A program made the position numbers and the translations under genes. Below, piece after piece: positions 52,646-64,000 of a DNA stretch of 64,000 bases; within the stretch, counting starts at the first letter, position 1, and each line of letters opens with the position of its first letter. Source of the DNA: Paralichthys olivaceus (taxonomy: Eukaryota > Chordata > Actinopteri > Pleuronectiformes > Paralichthyidae); assembly GCF_024713975.1 (NCBI RefSeq), contig NC_091096.1:24887458-24951457 (forward strand). Reading direction: 5' to 3'. The notes beneath the pieces are model-generated. The model did no database searches. It had not been told where the DNA came from and saw only the letters and a list, made by a program, of their open reading frames with translations.

Positions 52646-55222
52646 TTTCCAGTTCAAACTATGGCTAAGTGATCAAGTACAACGGACAATATGAATAGGA
52701 ATATTTTTTAAATGTAGTGATGTTAGAAAAGATGCTGATTTTTATTTTAGACTTAACCTGAGCCCTATAAACAATGAAGTAAATAAGTCCACAAAATATT
52801 TTTATTGTGTCACATCTGGTGAATTCAGACTTTAGGAATGCACACAGAATTTGAGTAGCTCAGATAAGCCACTCACTAACACAGTAAAGTGAGCAATGTC
52901 AATGGTATTTGTGTCAGAGAGCTGGAGGTAAATATTAGTTTGAATGATCAGTGGTGAGCAGAGATTCGACAGATGATCTGGTATCAAACTGTGAGGTTGA
53001 AGATATCAGCAGATGTTAACAGCATTGTGTTTACAGTGTATGGATGTGAGATCGATCCTGGTTGTTAGGTCTCATTATCACTGGCTGCACAGTTCTGCAC
53101 TGAGAGCTCCCTGCTGATCACTGCTTTTATTCTCTGCAAATAAAACGCTGAGGAAAAATTCCAAAGCAACCTTGTTTTCACTTTATGCACAATGTTCACC
53201 ACAATGTAACATCATCATAACAAAGTGACTCATCCTGATACAAAGCAAATCATTTTCAATTGAATAGCTTTACTGAGAATACAGAGTATAATACTACACA
53301 GTTTGAAAAGGAACATTGAAGGTTGAATGTACCACTAAGTGTTGCTACTGACTAAACTTGACGTGGATCTGACAGCGGTGTTCTTGGTGCACAGGAAGAC
53401 AACTACTGCCCACAAAAGAAGCCATGGATTTCCAAACTGCTTTGTTTAAGTACAGTAATACAATATTATCATAGTTATTATGACTCGATGATTTAAAAAA
53501 ATGAGCACATTGACCAAACATTAGTCTTTCTCAGGTTGAAATAAATCACACACAAAGACAAATGATTTAAAAATGAAGTACATCACATCTGACACCCAAT
53601 GAAATAGCTCCACTGTATGTTACAAATAATGGGAATGACTACATAATGCACATGGATAGTAATAGCAAATACTAGTAACTACAGGGAGAGGAGGCCCCCT
53701 TGTGGAAATTATATTAGCATATATTTTATTATTAAATATTGACAATAAAGCCAGATGAATGATATAACACATATTTATTTATTATTCTAATGTTGGAGGA
53801 AACCGGAGCACCTTCATCAAACCCACACCACTATAGTAGACGACAGTCACATTCATAAAGACAGATCAGGAAGAAGAAGCCTTATGGTTGAGAGGTGAAG
53901 TGTCTTCAAGGAAGTCCTGTAGCCTTTGTACATATGCAAAGCTCCTGGATATGCTGTGTCCTCATTTACACCCATGACATTAACTGTTTCTGTATAACAA
54001 GTTTTAATTTTAAGTACAGGTGAATGTTGTTGTCAAATTCTAAGATTATTATATTTTTAAAATTCAGGCCAGAAAAACAATAATACATTGATAATGCCTC
54101 TGTAAAATGAGAATATAAGACTTGATATACATAATATATTTTTATATATATTTACTTTAGCTGCAAGCAGCAATGCTTGGATTCTTTCTCCTCTGCACTT
54201 AACAGAGGGAAACTGCTCAGTCAGCATAAATCAAATAAGTGAGGAGGAATGAGCAAGAGTCAGGTTTGATAAAGCTGGTTTAAAATCTGTTTAATGACTG
54301 TGTGGGACCAATCATACTTATTTCAGCATGGACTATAAATAAAGGTCGATGGCATGACAGCTCCCCAAAAATGAAGCCAAACCTTCTTGATTGGTTTGGC
54401 TTCGCTGGCTCCAGTATAGCTCATAAATTGCTGCCTCCTCCATGACATGGGCCAAATTAAAAGGCAAAATACATGTCAAATAAATATTTAGAAGATAAAT
54501 AAGTTGGTTTTCGTGATTTTAGGTAGTTCTTATCACACCAACCAATTTACCACAATGTCAGTATACACAGAAGACACCATCACTGACCAGAAAGACAATG
54601 TCTTACTGCATACAGTGTAGATGCAAACAAACCATAGGTCACATTTTTTACAAATGCTCCCTATGGTTTGAACTAATAATGGTTTGATTAGTCTATTCCC
54701 TGAATGTATCTACTAGAGCTTGATGACAGGACTAATTCTAAAAGAGTTATAGCCAAAATTGACTAAGCCTATGATGGTGGCCATGTTTTTTAAGTTATTC
54801 TGCCAATTTATAATAGGAACGTGTATCTCAGTCCCCCAAGGATGCACATCAAGTTTGATTAAAATCCACCACCATTCACATTCCAAACACATCGGCTGCC
54901 ATCTAGTGCATGAGTAATAAATAATAATAATTATTATAAAAACTAAAATAAAAAGAGGTAAGATGAGATTTGATAAGGAATGTATTAAGATAACTTAAGT
55001 GTATAATATATCAACACTTGCAGGCAGGCAGTGGCACCAGCATGTACCTACTCGGAATGTAAAGAGCAAAGAAATGAGAGCCACTCCCCACTCATGGTAC
55101 TTACATAGTTCTGTTGCAGGAGCTGTTGAGGAAAATTGTTCCAGCATATGCTAATTTAGTAAATGAAACATTTCTTAATTTTCTAAAGCACTTACATCTT
55201 CCCCTGCATTCAAAATTTTATT
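52646..55222. other. Intergenic between fam151b and ankrd34b
   Basis: AT-rich sequence between two convergent genes; it probably includes the ankrd34b 3' UTR. About 54160-54920 begins agctgcaagcagcaatg and ends with a gctgccatctagtgcatgag motif, resembling a common fish dispersed repeat; boundaries are uncertain. No gene is seen. Confidence 0.45.
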
Positions 55223-59789
<4,567 letters not shown>

Positions 59790-60110
59790 CTGGATGTGTC
59801 TGGATCTTTTCCATGGAGGCTGTTCAAACTGCAGGCCCCCAACCACTGATGGGTCAGCGTCGCTGTGCAGGCTGAGGAGAAACCAGTGTGGAGAGCAGAC
59901 ATCCGTGCAGGGGAATGACTGATGAAAGTGAAGAGTGTGGAGACAGATATTCATCAGATGAGAGCGAAGGGGCTGGCCTATGGCTGCTGAGGAGCAGGAA
60001 GCACGCAGCCAATGACAGCACATCCTATTATGGGCAGCAGACGGTGGTCTTTAGTGAAGCATTTGCGCAGTTACGACTCATCTTTTCACCTTCACATATC
60101 TAGACTTAAG
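59790..60110 (-). other. ankrd34b: Probable ankrd34b 5' UTR exon (end approximate)
   Basis: A strong minus-strand donor (CATCCAG|GTAAGT, exon end 59790) lies upstream of ankrd34b in the right orientation. The 5' limit is unknown. A frame of about 80 residues in it shows no recognisable homology and is treated as UTR. Confidence 0.45.
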
Positions 60111-60129
60111 ATGTGCGTGATGAGAATGG

Positions 60130-60260
60130 TGCAGCTGACGTCACCGGAAAGTTCAAGGCTGCAGACAGATTTTGTTTGGTGAAGATTACGCAACAGGAAT
60201 GTTCGCTCACTTCGAGGACGTGATTTTGGTGTTGTAACCGGAGGAGAAAAATGCTTTTCT
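60130..60260 (-). promoter_or_regulatory. Candidate ankrd34b promoter with CRE
   Basis: A perfect cAMP-response palindrome TGACGTCA at 60136-60143 is followed by an ETS-like ccggaaa, with an attacgcaac C/EBP-like site about 50 bp further on. It lies just upstream of the probable 5' UTR exon. This is inference from motifs and position only. Confidence 0.4.
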
Positions 60261-61172
60261 CCAATGTGTGAACATTGAACTGTTTTATAGAAAACAATGA
60301 GGTTTAAATGTACTGTTCTCTTCCTCATACCGAATCATCTCTTACAGTTTGTGATTTCCTGTTTACTGCGTAACTTGATACATTATAGGGACGTTTTCAC
60401 ATCACACTCAGCTATTGAACTGATCTTCAGTAATGTGATACAACACGTGTTATGTCATAATGCCATCTCTTGAAATACACCTGGGAACAAAGCTTTCTAT
60501 ATGTCTGCTCCATCCCAGGCACTTGTCCAGCATTCATTGTATCCGCCATGAGGAAAAGAATTCCTCTGTGGATCTGGGTTTATTTACATGCAGAAATAAC
60601 ACAAAAAAGTCTCAAATTATATTGTGGTTTTGAGAAGGAAATTCAAAAATGTCCAGATGCTTGTAGCTGTAGCATATCAAAACAGCCAAGACAGCTCTAT
60701 AGTGTCTTCAGATAGAACAGAGAGCAGAGAACTGCAGATGCAACTCAGAGAAACACAATGTAGACAAATATGATGGATGAAATAAATTTGATTTAGGCTT
60801 TTAGCCTTCGATTCCATAACTCGAGTCGATGATGAGTCCCTCACAAATGTGTAGTTTGTCTACTCTGCATTCACAACACCCAGGAACCGCAGCTGAGTAA
60901 CACAGTAACAATGTACTCGGCTGGTGTTGCTGTAAAATGTCAGCTAAAATATGATTCTATTTAAGATAAACCTTTTTCTAATGATTACATTAATTACACT
61001 CCCCCCCCCCCCCCCCCCCACCTGTAAATGACTGCAGTGTCGTTGAAATCAAAATTTATTGCAAGACAACACCCAACTGTACAAATCACATTTAAAAGCA
61101 CTTACAAAGTCCAGCATTTACATTGCTCTGGTGCCCATTTACAAAATCACAAGGCTTTTTTATGTGTCCTCT
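60261..61172. other. Intergenic / dhfr 3' UTR
   Basis: No gene is seen. It contains a C19 homopolymer at 61001-61019. The part next to 61172 should be dhfr 3' UTR. Confidence 0.5.
61001..61019. repeat. Poly(C) tract
   Basis: Nineteen consecutive C residues about 150 bp past the dhfr stop (a poly(G) in the dhfr 3' UTR on the transcribed strand). Confidence 0.95.
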
Positions 61173-63039
<1,867 letters not shown>

Positions 63040-63213
63040 TTAGTGTCCTCTCCACGATATTATGAAGGAAAGCAGTTGATATAAAGTGCTGTACACATCA
63101 CTGGCTCCATCTGTTCAGATGATGGCTTTATGTCATTTTTACAAAATGGCGGGGGAAAAAAGTTTATATACATGGTTGGTACCATATCACTCCACTAGAG
63201 CACTGTTCTCCCA

Positions 63214-63795
63214 TAATTCAGTATTACTTGTTGTCCCTAAAGTCTCTAAAAGTAGAGTAGCAGCCAGAGCTTTCAACTATCAGGCTCCTCTCCTGTGGAA
63301 TCATCTCCCAGTTTCAGTTCAGGAGGCAGACACCCTCTCTATGTTTAAGAGTAGGCTTAAAACCTTTATCCTTTCTGATAAAGATTATAGTTAGAGCTGG
63401 TCCAGGTCTGTCTTGGACCTGCTCTTAGTTCTGCTGCTCTTCACCACATTAATGTCTTATGAATACATGTTTTATGAAGTTGACCTCTTCCCTGAAGTCC
63501 TTGTGCTTTGTCATTGCAGATCCACGTGATTGTGGATCACGATCATGAATAGAGGTGGCGGATGAAAGAGTATGATTACAACTAGATTGCATGGATATAC
63601 AATATTCCTACTCACATGTACTACCATTACTGGTAATACTGCTTTCATTACAATTGCCATTACTGCTCCCTTCATCTCTGTCCGACATTTTTTTGTATAA
63701 ATACTTTGAACACTGATACACCTCTCCATTGACACATCTTTTCTCATGAACATGTACTGCTCTTCTGTCGGAGACAAATTGTGATGTATGAATAT
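63214..63795 (+). mobile_element. 5'-truncated LINE (L2/Rex-like) 3' end, second copy
   Basis: It encodes LLVVPKVSKSRVAARAFNYQ and then APLLWNHLPVSVQEADTLSM, matching the ORF2 tail of the copy at 46172, with a stop near 63392-63394. The following 400 bp share decayed 3' UTR similarity (ggatcatg-like, taccattactg). It lies in a dhfr intron, antisense to the gene. The 3' end is approximate. Confidence 0.75.
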
Positions 63796-64000
63796 GAGCT
63801 ATAGAAATAGAGTCATATACCTGCAGAGCCTGATATTACATCCAGATTCACACAGTAAGCTTGGTGTAATGACTTTAATGTTAAAGGCAGTGTAAATCCT
63901 TTAGCTGTTGTCTGGTTGTACAACCTAAACCTGTTTCCTGTGAATGTTTAACTAGGAAATCAGACTGTGTCAGGCTTTACTGTGCACAGTTGTGTATTCT

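Overview
The window looks like teleost fish genomic DNA. It has vertebrate genes split by GT-AG introns, fish-type non-LTR retrotransposon tails, MITEs and tRNA-derived SINE-like repeats, long (CA)n tracts, and gene neighbourhoods shared with vertebrates. The species cannot be named from sequence alone.

Bases 1-28992 are one uninterrupted tandem array of a complex repeat. I count 36 tRNA-Lys genes (anticodon TTT), all on the + strand and spaced 497-1502 bp apart. Each sits in a conserved unit with variable runs of a 69-bp (63-bp in some copies) minisatellite. The array has higher-order structure: about 5.05 kb is repeated at an offset of 7268 bp, and about 4.68 kb is repeated at an offset of 4811 bp. 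The many open frames here are by-products of a 69-bp (23-codon) period and I do not treat them as genes. The array is cut by the left window edge.

Bases 29457-33031 hold the last six coding exons of pnpla7 (+). The exons that would carry the catalytic Ser and Asp are absent from the window. So the array either lies inside a pnpla7 intron, or the gene is truncated or misjoined there. pip5kl1 follows on the minus strand, complete, with nine coding exons (36633-41512), one 5' UTR exon near 42.3 kb and a CpG-rich promoter near 42.6 kb. fam151b (+, five coding exons, 47040-51352) is next, with a minisatellite split by a LINE insertion just before its start codon. ankrd34b (-, two coding exons, 55223-56998, with a probable distant 5' exon near 59.8 kb) follows. 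The last four exons of dhfr (-, 61173-63023) run off the right edge.

fam151b, ankrd34b and dhfr are neighbours on human 5q14, while PNPLA7 and PIP5KL1 lie on human 9q34, so the window joins two human synteny blocks. The genes do not form one pathway: a lysophospholipase-type hydrolase, a PIP5K-like scaffold, a menorin-family protein, an ankyrin protein and a folate enzyme. Gaps between genes are filled mostly by decayed transposable elements and microsatellites.
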